Below are positions 1 to 8,637 of a DNA stretch of 64,000 nucleotides, one piece after another (the first letter of the stretch is position 1; every line of letters begins with the position of its first letter). The position numbers were made by a program, and so were the translations under genes. The notes under the pieces are model-generated. The model saw only the letters and a program-made list of their open reading frames with translations, had not been told where the DNA came from and did not search any database. This DNA comes from Rhizobium sp. P40RR-XXII (lineage in GTDB: Bacteria; Pseudomonadota; Alphaproteobacteria; Rhizobiales; Rhizobiaceae). The stretch spans positions 248,001 through 312,000 of the forward strand of contig NZ_JABAII010000005.1 of the NCBI RefSeq assembly GCF_012641405.1, read 5' to 3'.

Positions 1-8
1 TGGGAGAA

Positions 9-1910
9 TTAAGGCTGCGCCGGCTTGAGCTTCACCATCATCAACCGCGAGTTCGCCCAATTGGGAACCGGGTCGGTGTAGGGATCCGCTATCGTCGGGT
101 AACCCTTCCAGTACGTCGTGTCCATCGACGTGAAGACGTTGTAGGACATCAGAGGAATGGTCGGCATTTCACGGGCGACCAGCTTCAGATAGTCCTTGCC
201 GAGTTCGATGCCCTTCGGATCATCGGCGCTGATGCGACGGATGTTCTCGATGATCTTGTCGAGCTCGGGATTGGACCAGCGCTGCCAGTTGCGCGGCGCC
301 TGATTCTCACCCTTCTTGGCGACGAACTCGGAATGCCAGCTGTCGAGGAAGAAGGACAGGTCGGGATCGCCGCCCCAGGTCTCGACGCTCCAGGCGATCG
401 CAACCTGGTAGCTGCCGGGCTGCAATCCCACCTGCCAGAGATTGGTGGTCGGCGCAGCCTTTGAGTCGATCCCGAAGGCTGCCCATTGCTGGGCGATCAG
501 GGTACCGGCGCGGGTAAAGACAGAACGCGTGTCACCCTCAACCGTCAAGCGGATCTTGAATGGCTGGCCATCAGGCGTCATCCATTTGCCGCCCACCTTC
601 TTGAATCCGGCTTTTTCCAGCAGTTCCGCGGCGGCCTGCGGATCGGGCTTCCACCAGCCATAGCCAAAGGCAGCGCTGATGGCGGCCGGATCGGTCGGGA
701 TCTGATCTTTAAATTTCGGCTGCTTGCGTAGGATATCGGCGATCTGCTGGCCGATCGTCGGATCATAGGGCTTTATCTTGCGCTTGCCGGTGTCGATCTC
801 GAAATTCTTAAGCCAATCCTGCATCGGCGCCTGATAGTCAGTCATGGCGATTGCCGTCGGCGGAACACCGAGCGCGGAAAGCGTTGCCGCGCCGCGGTAG
901 CTCGCCATATCGACGGCCTTGATATCGATCAGCAGTGCCAATGCCCAGCGCACATCGGGATTTTGGAACAACGGGTCCTGATTGTTGAAGATCACTGCAG
1001 GCAGCGTCGGATCCGGATGAGCGAAGGGGAAGCCAGGGAACCAGCTGTCGACCGTCTTCGACTTTTCCTTCAGCGTGAACATGCCTTCCGGCGTGTTGTC
1101 GTGAATGATATCCAGATTATGCTCGAGCTGCGCGATGGTGCGCTTATCCGGCGGGCCGGGATCGACATAGCTCACATATTTCGGAGCCGGCTCGCCAAAG
1201 CGGGCAAGCGAGGTGCGCTGCCAGTCGTCGCGCTTCTCCCAAGTGTACCATTTGCCCTGCGGATCGTAGGCCTTCAGCTTGTAGGCGCCGAGCGAGACGG
1301 GATTGGCATTATCATAGCGAACGGGATCGGCGACCTTCTCGAAGACATGCTTAGGCATGATCCACGCACCGTTCCAGCGAACGGTGAAGATGGCGTGAAA
1401 GCGCGAATTCGGCTTCTTCAGCTTGAAGACGACGGTATAGGGGTCCCGTGCTTCGACGCTGGCGACCTGCACCGAGAAAGCGGCGCTCCAGTTCATGCCG
1501 GGATGGTCGATCTGCGTCTTGACGGTGTAGACCACATCGTCGGCGGTAAATTCGACGCCGTCGCTCCAGTAGATGCCTTTGCGCAGTTTCACCGTCATCT
1601 GGGTGAAGTCGTCATTATATTGCGGCTTGTCCGCAGCCAGCGAATTGTCCCAGGCCGAACCGCCCAGGCCCTTTTCCGGATCGATGTACCAGAGCGTATC
1701 CATAGTCAGCTGCTGAAGGCCGGTCGAAACGCCGCCGCCGCCATTGACCCAGATATTGAACCAGCCAGGATTCTTGATCGTCCCCTCGGGGTTTTCGACG
1801 ATCAAAGTCTCCTTGCGTGGCAAGGCGGTATAGTCTTGAGCCTGGACCGTCGCGATAAAGCCGAACGTGGCCAGTGCGACGCCGAAAGCAAGCTTCTTCC
1901 ACTGCTGCAT
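9..1910 (-). CDS. ABC transporter family-5 substrate-binding protein (probable arabino-oligosaccharide)
   Basis: Periplasmic solute-binding protein of the peptide/oligosaccharide (SBP_bac_5) class, 633 residues. The first ~24 residues form a signal peptide (KK, hydrophobic run, cleavage near VQAQD). The body has typical family-5 features: an early WNS/LAADKPQYNDD segment, YWSDGVEFTADDVVYT, and a C-terminal region with repeated W residues. GGAGGAG lies just before the ATG. It is the third gene of a leftward set after an ArsR-type regulator and a GH51 arabinofuranosidase, so imported arabinose-containing oligosaccharides are the likely ligand (inference). The permease and ATPase genes would lie left of the window. 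Confidence 0.85.
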   Translation of the reverse strand: MQQWKKLAFGVALATFGFIATVQAQDYTALPRKETLIVENPEGTIKNPGWFNIWVNGGGGVSTGLQQLTMDTLWYIDPEKGLGGSAWDNSLAADKPQYNDDFTQMTVKLRKGIYWSDGVEFTADDVVYTVKTQIDHPGMNWSAAFSVQVASVEARDPYTVVFKLKKPNSRFHAIFTVRWNGAWIMPKHVFEKVADPVRYDNANPVSLGAYKLKAYDPQGKWYTWEKRDDWQRTSLARFGEPAPKYVSYVDPGPPDKRTIAQLEHNLDIIHDNTPEGMFTLKEKSKTVDSWFPGFPFAHPDPTLPAVIFNNQDPLFQNPDVRWALALLIDIKAVDMASYRGAATLSALGVPPTAIAMTDYQAPMQDWLKNFEIDTGKRKIKPYDPTIGQQIADILRKQPKFKDQIPTDPAAISAAFGYGWWKPDPQAAAELLEKAGFKKVGGKWMTPDGQPFKIRLTVEGDTRSVFTRAGTLIAQQWAAFGIDSKAAPTTNLWQVGLQPGSYQVAIAWSVETWGGDPDLSFFLDSWHSEFVAKKGENQAPRNWQRWSNPELDKIIENIRRISADDPKGIELGKDYLKLVAREMPTIPLMSYNVFTSMDTTYWKGYPTIADPYTDPVPNWANSRLMMVKLKPAQP

Positions 1911-1941
1911 GATCTCCTCCCTTTGTTGTCGATTGTCGGCG

Positions 1942-1962
1942 CGCCCGAACAGGTGTCGGGCG
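1942..1962 (-). terminator. Intercistronic hairpin between GH51 and the binding-protein gene
   Basis: Inverted repeat CGCCCGA / TCGGGCG with a 7-nt loop, in the 124-nt gap between the arabinofuranosidase stop and the binding-protein ATG. There is no T-run. It could be a partial terminator or an mRNA-stabilising hairpin ahead of the highly needed binding protein. Confidence 0.35.
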
Positions 1963-2034
1963 GGTCGCTCTTTCTTCCCCTTATGCCTTCAAGGCCAACT
2001 GGACCGCCTCCTCGCGATCAGCGCCCGCCGGCCG

Positions 2035-3543
2035 TCATACCGACAGCCGGATTACCGTGTAGGACAATGGCTTCAGCGTGGCGCGAAGGCGACCGTCTTC
2101 CACTTTCGCGTCGCTCGTATTTGTCGGTACGACAGCGTTTGGTTGCCTTGCCGTGTTGGCCGCCTGCAGATCGCCGTGCGCCATCTCATGCTGCTCGACG
2201 ACGCGGGCTTCGGGAAATCCTTCGAGACGGGTGTCGAGATCGAGTGAGCTATCCGGATGACGGTTGACGACAAACAGGGTGACCATTTTGCCAAGGTCGT
2301 CATGAACGGCCGATACGTCGAGATAGGGCACATCGTCAGCTTCGTCGCTGTCATAGGTCGGGCCATCGGTGACGAGACGCAGCGCATAACCGCGACCATA
2401 TTTCGAAGCGAAATAGAGTGGGTAATAGATGGTCTGCCGCCAGGCCGGGCCGCCGTCTTCCGTCATGATCGGCGCGATGACGTTGACGAGCTGCGCTATG
2501 CAGGCAATCCGCACGCGATCGGAGCGGCGAATGAATGTATTGAGGATGCCGCCGACCTGCAGCACGTCTTCGAAATTATAGACATCCTCCAGAAGATGCG
2601 GCGCATCCGGCCATTCATCGCGGGCAAGAATCTCCTTGTCCTGCTGGTTGGAATGGTACCAGACATTCCATTCATCGAAGGAGATGCCGACCGTCTTCTT
2701 GGACCGCTTCTTCGCCTTGATATAGTCGATGACGCCGCTGATGGTGACGATGTAGCGGTCGAGCTTCTCGGCCTTGGCCAGATAGTTGAGCGTGTTCTTT
2801 TCGCGATTGGCGAAATACATGTGCAGCGAGATATGATCGGCGCTGTCGTAGCACTGGTCCAGAACCTGAGCCTCCCAATCGGGATAGGTCTTCATGTCGG
2901 AATTCGACGAGCCGCAGACCACCAGTTCGAGCGATTTGTCGAAGCCGCGCATGGCCTTTGCGGTTTCATCAGCGAGACGGCCGTATTCAAAAGCCGACTT
3001 GTGGCCGACTTGCCATGGGCCATCCATCTCGTTACCAAGGCACCAAAGCTTGACGCCGTGAGGATCAGCCCAACCATGCTTGCGCCGCAGGTCCGACCAA
3101 TAGGTGCCGCCGGGATGATTGCAATATTCGAGGAAATTTCGGGCATCGTCGAGGCCGCGTGAACCCAGATTGACGGCCAGCATCGGCTTGGTATTGGCTT
3201 TCTTGCACCAATCGACGAATTCGTTGACGCCGATCTGGTTGCTCTCGCGCGTCCGCCAGGCAAGGTCGAGACGCACCGGGCGCTCTGACCGTGGCCCGAC
3301 GCCATCTTCCCAATTATAGGCGGAAACGAAATTGCCGCCGGGGTAGCGGCAATAGGGTGAATTCAGCTCGCGGACCAGTTCGATGACATCCCGGCGAAAT
3401 CCGTGCTCATCGGCAGTCGGATGGCCCGGCTCGTAGATACCGCCATAGATCGCCCTACCCAGATGCTCCAAAAATGAGCTGTAGAGCCGATCGTCAATAT
3501 CGGCAATCCGGAAGTCTCGGTGGACGATTACATGCGCCTTCAC
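2035..3543 (-). CDS. abfA: Alpha-L-arabinofuranosidase, glycoside hydrolase family 51
   Basis: Retaining exo-hydrolase releasing terminal arabinofuranose from arabinan or arabinoxylan oligosaccharides; 502 residues, normal for bacterial GH51. The acid/base is E172 in WCLGNEMDGPW and the nucleophile is E291 in ISFDEWNVWY; the N-terminal motif RYPGGNFVSAYNWEDGVG (about 67-84) is diagnostic. There is no signal peptide, so it acts in the cytoplasm on imported oligosaccharides. The start is GTG with GGGAGG six bases upstream. It sits between its likely regulator and an oligosaccharide-binding protein. Confidence 0.92.
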   Translation of the reverse strand: MKAHVIVHRDFRIADIDDRLYSSFLEHLGRAIYGGIYEPGHPTADEHGFRRDVIELVRELNSPYCRYPGGNFVSAYNWEDGVGPRSERPVRLDLAWRTRESNQIGVNEFVDWCKKANTKPMLAVNLGSRGLDDARNFLEYCNHPGGTYWSDLRRKHGWADPHGVKLWCLGNEMDGPWQVGHKSAFEYGRLADETAKAMRGFDKSLELVVCGSSNSDMKTYPDWEAQVLDQCYDSADHISLHMYFANREKNTLNYLAKAEKLDRYIVTISGVIDYIKAKKRSKKTVGISFDEWNVWYHSNQQDKEILARDEWPDAPHLLEDVYNFEDVLQVGGILNTFIRRSDRVRIACIAQLVNVIAPIMTEDGGPAWRQTIYYPLYFASKYGRGYALRLVTDGPTYDSDEADDVPYLDVSAVHDDLGKMVTLFVVNRHPDSSLDLDTRLEGFPEARVVEQHEMAHGDLQAANTARQPNAVVPTNTSDAKVEDGRLRATLKPLSYTVIRLSV

Positions 3544-3765
3544 GGCCTACCTCCCATATATATCACATATTTCGTTCTTATACCTTGATCTTGATATACT
3601 TTTGGAAGGCCGTCAACGCTCCCGCCGTGGAAAATAGCCTGAAAATCGCGAGGGCAATGATCTATTGATAATAAAAAACGCGCAAAAACAAAAACTTATT
3701 AAAAATACGACTTATTGGAAATTTATCTCGATCATATGCTATATATCAAAATTTATGATACAGAC
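3544..3765. promoter_or_regulatory. AT-rich upstream region of abfA with ATATCA-type repeats
   Basis: A markedly AT-rich gap. It contains ATATCA at 3560-3565, its reverse TGATAT at 3592-3597, and an ATATCA...TGATA inverted pair at 3743-3760. The same hexamer occurs as a direct repeat upstream of the adjacent ArsR-type regulator (4718-4732). AT-rich sites of this kind are typical ArsR targets, so this is a candidate operator/promoter region for abfA; binding is inferred. Confidence 0.4.
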
Positions 3766-4692
3766 CTATGCCAGATCGACGCGCATCAGAATATCGCGGC
3801 CATAATTGCCGAAGCCGCGACCGAAAATATTGACGCCGCCCGTATTGCGGGCGTCGTCGGCAATGCCGATGCGCAACCGGATCGAAGAATGCTGGCTAAT
3901 GGCGAGATCGTCGATGGTCACATCGGAAGCGGCAACGCCGTCGATGAACGTGCCTTTCTTCGAGATTCGCCAGGTCTTGAGCTTACCGTACTGAGAGCCT
4001 TCCAGCTTCCACCAACCCGGTGTGAAAGCCCCGCGCTTATCGCCGTAGTCGCCAGGTGACGTCCATGTGCCGACAGCGACGCCATTGATCCAGATGGTGA
4101 TGTCGGACGGCCAGTCCGGATTGGTGCCTGGCACTTCGGACGACAGTTCCATCGAGAATTCGATGGCATTGACATTCCGGTTCAAGATCTTGGCATTGTT
4201 CGGGAATTTATATTCGACATGGCCGCGGCCGAACCACAGAAGACCGGCCTGCATGCGCTGTGGATCGAGGAAATAATCGGGAACGTCGAGGAGACCGATC
4301 ACGCCTTCGGTCGAACAAAGGCCACAAGGCGCATGCGTCTCGCAGCTCGTATAAAGGCCGATCGGCATGGCGACCTCAATCACGTCCTCGTCGTGCTTGA
4401 AAGCCTGATCCTCGAAGCTCAGCAGGATTTCGTCGTAAAGCGCAGTGCAGATCTTCTGGTAACCCTTGCGCGCTTTCGCGGCCTTGGTCTCGACAAGACC
4501 GGCCTCCTCCAGAATCATGATCGCCGTTGCGACGGTGGATTGCGGCAGATCGAGTTCCCGCGCGATCTCGTTGACGTTCATCGAGCCTTTGGCGCAGAGC
4601 AGCTTCAGCATCTCAACACGGGCCGGCGCTGAAAGTGCCCTGAAGACCGCGGCGTTCTCGCCCGCATAAATTGTCAGAAAGCCGCGCTGCAT
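3766..4692 (-). CDS. ArsR-type winged-helix regulator with large C-terminal domain
   Basis: 308 residues. Residues ~12-75 form an ArsR/SmtB-like winged helix (FRALSAPARVEMLKLL...MNVNEIARELDLPQSTVATAIMILEEAGLV). Unlike ordinary ArsR proteins of ~100 residues it carries a further ~230 residues, containing three closely spaced cysteines (C117, C123, C126) and a beta-rich stretch (IEFSMELSSEVPG, ITIWINGVAVGTW). That domain may bind a sugar or a metal; I do not recognise it with certainty. It lies just upstream of abfA in the same direction, so it probably controls the arabinoside genes and itself. Confidence 0.75.
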   Translation of the reverse strand: MQRGFLTIYAGENAAVFRALSAPARVEMLKLLCAKGSMNVNEIARELDLPQSTVATAIMILEEAGLVETKAAKARKGYQKICTALYDEILLSFEDQAFKHDEDVIEVAMPIGLYTSCETHAPCGLCSTEGVIGLLDVPDYFLDPQRMQAGLLWFGRGHVEYKFPNNAKILNRNVNAIEFSMELSSEVPGTNPDWPSDITIWINGVAVGTWTSPGDYGDKRGAFTPGWWKLEGSQYGKLKTWRISKKGTFIDGVAASDVTIDDLAISQHSSIRLRIGIADDARNTGGVNIFGRGFGNYGRDILMRVDLA

Positions 4693-4717
4693 CGAATCCT
4701 GAACACCCCATCAATGG

Positions 4718-4732
4718 ATATCATTTATATCA
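4718..4732. promoter_or_regulatory. Candidate autoregulatory site of the ArsR-type regulator
   Basis: Direct repeat ATATCA-TTT-ATATCA, 9-bp period, starting 26 bp upstream of the regulator's ATG. The same hexamer recurs upstream of abfA. Protein binding is inferred from position and recurrence only. Confidence 0.35.
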
Positions 4733-4775
4733 GGATTTTTGATTTCACAAGAGATATTGGCTTTGCCGCCCGTTT

Positions 4776-4805
4776 GGCGTCTTCCCATGCGAACAGGAAG
4801 ACGCC
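4776..4805. terminator. Hairpin downstream of the IalB-like gene
   Basis: Perfect 10-bp inverted repeat GGCGTCTTCC / GGAAGACGCC with a 10-nt loop, between the stop of the IalB-like gene and the start of the ArsR-type regulator, both leftward. It lacks a clear T-run; likely a terminator or 3'-end stabiliser. Confidence 0.5.
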
Positions 4806-4873
4806 GTCGGGTCTTTCCCGCTATACAACTCCTGGCAATGGGAGTTCCGCCCGCACCTTGGACGCCGGCAGCA

Positions 4874-5374
4874 TCATTCGCACGTTTCTATTCGTTTCAA
4901 CGCGGCCGTAATGCCTGATAGTGAGTAGGAATAGCGCGTGGCGGTGCCGCGTTTGGACGTTGCCTGCAGCTCCAATTGCGCGCTGCCCTTCATGGCACCG
5001 ACCATGGAAGGCTCCTGAGTTTCATCCCTCACCCAGCCGTGCCGGTCTTTCGTGAACATCGGAAACGTCTTGTCGCCCACGGCAGCCGTCATTTGTCCGC
5101 CGTCTTTCAGATCATAGCCCATTGCGGCTTCGGGAACCAATTTGTCCCCGGGCGATAGGCGCGAGACTATGAAAAAGTTGTCGCCGTGGTCGACATTGGC
5201 GGGTTGCTGCGCAACCGGTTTCGACAGCACGTAGCAACTGACGCTATTGCCGGATTTATAAGAATACGCGCCCCAATGATCGAACTGATCGATACGGACG
5301 GGCACTTCCGCATGCGCAATACCGGCGCCGAATGCGACGAAGACCAGAGCGGGGGCGAATTTTCTAGCAAACAT
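4874..5374 (-). CDS. Invasion-associated locus B (IalB) family secreted protein
   Basis: 166-residue exported protein. The N-terminus (MFARKFAPALVFVAFGAGIAHA) is a signal peptide. The mature part has IalB-family features: FDHWGAYSYK, SCYVLSKP, FFIVSRLSPGDK, and a C-terminal SLSGITAALKRIETCE whose cysteine could pair with the one in SCYV. IalB proteins are common in rhizobia and Bartonella; the biochemical role is poorly defined. It is monocistronic here, followed by a hairpin. Confidence 0.8.
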   Translation of the reverse strand: MFARKFAPALVFVAFGAGIAHAEVPVRIDQFDHWGAYSYKSGNSVSCYVLSKPVAQQPANVDHGDNFFIVSRLSPGDKLVPEAAMGYDLKDGGQMTAAVGDKTFPMFTKDRHGWVRDETQEPSMVGAMKGSAQLELQATSKRGTATRYSYSLSGITAALKRIETCE

Positions 5375-5930
5375 AGTTTCCTGCCATTTCTTGTTTCAAG
5401 GACATTGAAAGCGAGAGATGTACTCACACGCGCGGCAGTTTCGGTGCGGTGCGTTATCCGATTGTTAATGTCTTCGTTAAAATTTGTTCATGTTGGGTGA
5501 CGTGCAGGAAACCATGGCGGCGGAAAATGCAATCATGCCGGAGGCACCGCGTCGAGCCTCGACAGTCCATCGGAAGCGGGCCGCCACACGATTTTCGCGC
5601 CCTTGGACGCCTTCAATACGGCGGAGGGGGTGGCGGAAATTAAGAGCCGATCGACATCGTACTTGGCGAACGATGTGCAGTCATGAATATACCAAATGTG
5701 AGAAAAACAAACGGAGACATGGAGTTGTCAAGGCGTCATCCGTCTTCTGCGCCCCTGCCGACATTGACAATCAGTTCACAGATCGCACTGTTTCATCCAG
5801 CTGAGCCCATGCGCATATAGCCGTTTGAATCCACGGCTTTTGCAAGCCATGACATGAAGACGCGGGCAATCGGCGTCGGCACTCATGGCGTGAATCGAGC
5901 CGGGCGAACCGGAGATAATAGGATAGTATC
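5375..5930. other. 556-bp gene-free stretch
   Basis: Lies between the divergent IalB-like and LLM genes. Open frames here have no plausible ribosome-binding site or protein-like composition. A TTGACA at 5764-5769 is a possible -35 for the rightward gene, without a convincing -10. I see nothing else identifiable. Confidence 0.5.
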
Positions 5931-6953
5931 ATGAAGAAGATCGGTTTCCTTTCATTCGGCCACTGGACGCCATCACCGCAATCGCAGACGCGATCGGCAG
6001 GCGACACGCTCCTGCAATCGATCGATCTTGCCGTAGCGGCCGAGCAATTGGGCGCGGATGGCGCCTATTTTCGCGTGCACCATTTCGCGCGTCAGCTTGC
6101 TTCGCCCTTCCCGCTGCTGGCAGCCGTCGGCGCCAGGACCAGCCGCATCGAAATCGGCACGGCTGTTATCGACATGCGCTACGAGAACCCGTTCTATATG
6201 ACGGAGGATGCCGGCGCTGCCGATCTCATCGCCGGCGGGCGGCTGCAGCTTGGCATCAGCCGCGGCTCCCCGGAACAGGTGATCGATGGATGGCGCCACT
6301 TCGGCTATACGCCGATGGATGGCGAGAGCGACGCCGATATGGGACGCAGGCACACGGAAGTGCTGCTCGATCTCCTGCGCGGTGAAGGATTTGCACAACC
6401 CAATCCGCGCCCGATGTTCCCTAATCCTCCCGGCCTCCTGCGCCTCGAGCCCTATTCGGAAGGCCTGCGCGAGCGGATCTGGTGGGGCGCAGGCTCCAAT
6501 GCCACGGCCGTATGGGCGGCAAAGCTCGGCATGAACCTGCAAAGCTCGACGCTCAAGGACGACGAAAGCGGCCTGCCCTTCCACGTCCAGCAGGCGGATC
6601 AGATCAAGCTCTACCGCGAGGCTTGGAAAGAGGCGGGACACAAGCGCGAACCACGCGTTTCGGTAAGCCGCAGCATCTTCGCGCTGGTGAACGATCTCGA
6701 CCGCGCCTATTTCGGCGGCAGCGGCAAGGATGCCGACAAGATCGGCTTCATCGACGAGAAGACGCGGGCCATCTTCGGACGCAGCTATGCGGCCGAGCCT
6801 GACGCGCTCATCGAGGAATTGGCGAAAGATGAGGCGATCGCAGCGGCCGATACCCTGCTCCTGACCGTGCCGAACCAGCTCGGCGTCGAATACAACGCCC
6901 ATGTCATCGAATCCATTCTGACCCATGTCGCTCCGGCGCTGGGATGGCGATAA
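5931..6953 (+). CDS. LLM-class flavin-dependent oxidoreductase
   Basis: Luciferase-like monooxygenase/F420-type TIM-barrel protein, 340 residues. Family features in order: MKKIGFLSFGHW, AVAAEQLGADGAYFRVHHF, IEIGTAVIDMRYENPFYMTEDAGAADLIAGGRLQLGISRGSP, then IWWGAGSNATAVWAAKLGMNL. Such enzymes use reduced flavin to oxidise small organics; the substrate cannot be read from sequence. AGGATAG lies 7 nt before the ATG. It is monocistronic and followed by a strong bidirectional terminator. Confidence 0.82.
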   Translation: MKKIGFLSFGHWTPSPQSQTRSAGDTLLQSIDLAVAAEQLGADGAYFRVHHFARQLASPFPLLAAVGARTSRIEIGTAVIDMRYENPFYMTEDAGAADLIAGGRLQLGISRGSPEQVIDGWRHFGYTPMDGESDADMGRRHTEVLLDLLRGEGFAQPNPRPMFPNPPGLLRLEPYSEGLRERIWWGAGSNATAVWAAKLGMNLQSSTLKDDESGLPFHVQQADQIKLYREAWKEAGHKREPRVSVSRSIFALVNDLDRAYFGGSGKDADKIGFIDEKTRAIFGRSYAAEPDALIEELAKDEAIAAADTLLLTVPNQLGVEYNAHVIESILTHVAPALGWR

Positions 6954-7004
6954 GGCAATTCCTGGCGTCGACCACGGCGTTCGGATTGCATAAACCGGCC
7001 TCGG

Positions 7005-7042
7005 CTGCCCGCGAAATTCGACTTTCGCGGGCAGTGCTTTTA
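7005..7042. terminator. Intrinsic terminator between convergent genes
   Basis: Perfect 12-bp stem CTGCCCGCGAAA / TTTCGCGGGCAG with a 6-nt loop, followed by TGCTTTTAA. It sits between the stop of the rightward LLM gene and the stop of the leftward floR-like gene, so it can serve both. Confidence 0.75.
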
Positions 7043-7076
7043 AGGGCGCACCGCCGAAAGGCGGGTGCTTTGCAGA

Positions 7077-8273
7077 TCAGGCTACGGCGTCCTGGCGTCG
7101 CAAGACATGCAGTGCCGCCAGCACCAGGGATGCCATGAGCGTGGCAAAGCCCGCCAATGGCCATGCGCTATCGCCGCCCAATGCGGTCACCGCCAGCGTA
7201 CCGACGATGCTGACGATCAGGCTCTGGATGCAGAAGTAGAATGCCACCGCCGATCCGGCGATGTCGCCGAATTCCGCAAGCGCTCCGTTCGCCGTCACCG
7301 ATGCCGTGAAGACGATCCCAAGGGCCATGATCCACATTGGCAACACGAAGCTTGTGAAGGACGGAGAGCCGTAGACCTGACCGAACGCCAGGCCAGCCGC
7401 GCCAACAAGAAGCAGTGCCATGCCCCGCGCGACACAGCCTGCAACGCCCCAGCGCTCGACAAACAGTCCGGCAAAGCGCGCGGCTGCTATCATCACGACT
7501 GCGACCGTTGCGAATGCCATGCTGAAGCCGAGTTCCGAATAGCCGGCCCGGCCGATCAGCACGCGTGGTGCCGTCGAGAAGAACACGAAGAACGTGCCCA
7601 TGCCCGCACTGAAAGCCAGCGTATAGGTCCAGAACGGCGGGCTTGTGAAGATCGGCCAAATGGAGCGGCGTGGCTCGCTCAAACCCGCAGGCCGCGTTTC
7701 ACGCCAACGTGCCATGGCGTTGACGCTCGCGGCCAGGGACAGAAGTGCCAGCACCATGAAGATGGCGCGCCATCCGAAGCGATCGGCGATCATCGCGCCC
7801 GCTATGGGGCCGAGTGCGGGCACGAAGGACAACATCGAGCCGAACGCGGCATAGATGATGGCTTGCTCCGGCCGGTTGCCATAGACATCCCGGACGGTTG
7901 CAAAGGTCGCAACCAGAGCCGCCGAAGCACCCATGGCCTCCAGCAGCCGGCAAAGGACGAAAGCAGCCGCCGTCGATGAGCAGGCGGCCCCGAAGGAAGC
8001 CACGGCAAACACGATCGCCCCGGCAAGCAGCACAGGACGGCGACCGATGCGATCCGAAAGCGGACCGAATACCACCTGCCCAAGGCCGAGCATGATCATA
8101 TAGAGGCTCAATGTGAGCTGGATCACCGATGGCGTCGTGTTCAGGATGCCGGGCATCGACGGGACAACGGGAAGATAGATATCCATGGCCAGCGAGGCGA
8201 GGATATCGAAGGGCGCCATCAGCAGCAGCGCTGCCGGCAGCGAGGAGGCCCATGACGGGCGTATGTCAGACAT
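7077..8273 (-). CDS. floR-like: FloR/CmlA-type phenicol exporter (MFS, DHA1 family)
   Basis: Twelve-helix major-facilitator drug:H+ antiporter, ~398 residues from the chosen ATG. It follows the FloR/CmlA pattern as I recall it: PAALLLMAPFDILASLAMDIYLPVVP near the N-terminus (quoted in part), the GPLSDRIGRRPVLLAG loop, ATVRDVYGNRPE, SAGMGTFFVFFSTAPRVLIG and ASVTANGALAEFDDIAGSAV-like end. Known members export chloramphenicol and florfenicol. The start MSDIRPSW aligns with the FloR N-terminus; a longer frame to 8360 is judged unused. It lies next to ampR and two beta-lactamase genes. Actual resistance is inferred. Confidence 0.85.
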   Translation of the reverse strand: MSDIRPSWASSLPAALLLMAPFDILASLAMDIYLPVVPSMPGILNTTPSVIQLTLSLYMIMLGLGQVVFGPLSDRIGRRPVLLAGAIVFAVASFGAACSSTAAAFVLCRLLEAMGASAALVATFATVRDVYGNRPEQAIIYAAFGSMLSFVPALGPIAGAMIADRFGWRAIFMVLALLSLAASVNAMARWRETRPAGLSEPRRSIWPIFTSPPFWTYTLAFSAGMGTFFVFFSTAPRVLIGRAGYSELGFSMAFATVAVVMIAAARFAGLFVERWGVAGCVARGMALLLVGAAGLAFGQVYGSPSFTSFVLPMWIMALGIVFTASVTANGALAEFGDIAGSAVAFYFCIQSLIVSIVGTLAVTALGGDSAWPLAGFATLMASLVLAALHVLRRQDAVA

Positions 8274-8637
8274 GAGAAAATTCCGCTCGAAAGAGAAATC
8301 GGGCGGCGTCTGCCACTGGGTCCGGTTGGAATGAGTTTCGACAGCACGCCGCAACAACAAGAAGCTGTTGCGGCTTATCTATCTGCTGACTTCAGGGTCC
8401 CCATGCCGATTGCTCCATGGCGAAATGCTTCATGATGACCAGCCTTTAGCAGATGCCATCAATTCGAACAATGATGCTGCAAACGGGCGCGCGACTGCAA
8501 CTGCTTGCGGAACACGCGACGATCGTGCGCTCCGGCATTCGAACCGGTGCCGTGAGATTGAAACTCGCCAGCGAATGCATCGACCACCGATCATCATGCT
8601 CCAGCCTCTGCCCGGGGGGCCGATTTATTTGCACATC
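8274..8637. other. Leader/upstream region of the floR-like gene
   Basis: Gap of 364 bp between the ampR stop and the floR-like ATG, with no supported gene. It contains one clear inverted repeat (8348-8374), listed separately. The promoter of the floR-like gene must lie here, but I could not place convincing -35/-10 boxes. Confidence 0.5.
8348..8374 (-). promoter_or_regulatory. Hairpin/operator candidate in the floR-like leader
   Basis: Inverted repeat GCCGCAACA / TGTTGCGGC with a 9-nt loop, about 75-100 nt upstream of the chosen ATG. It may be an operator or a leader hairpin; cmlA-type genes are known to be controlled by leader-based attenuation, but no leader peptide was identified here. 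Confidence 0.35.

Noticed and set aside
963..2267. A long open frame (434 codons) on the plus strand opposite the family-5 binding-protein gene
   Set aside because: It is the complement of the well-supported binding protein, has no ribosome site or domain pattern, and its length reflects GC-rich codon use.
5973..6926. A 317-codon frame opposite the LLM oxidoreductase
   Set aside because: It mirrors the LLM gene, which has clear domain motifs. No start signal supports the reverse frame.
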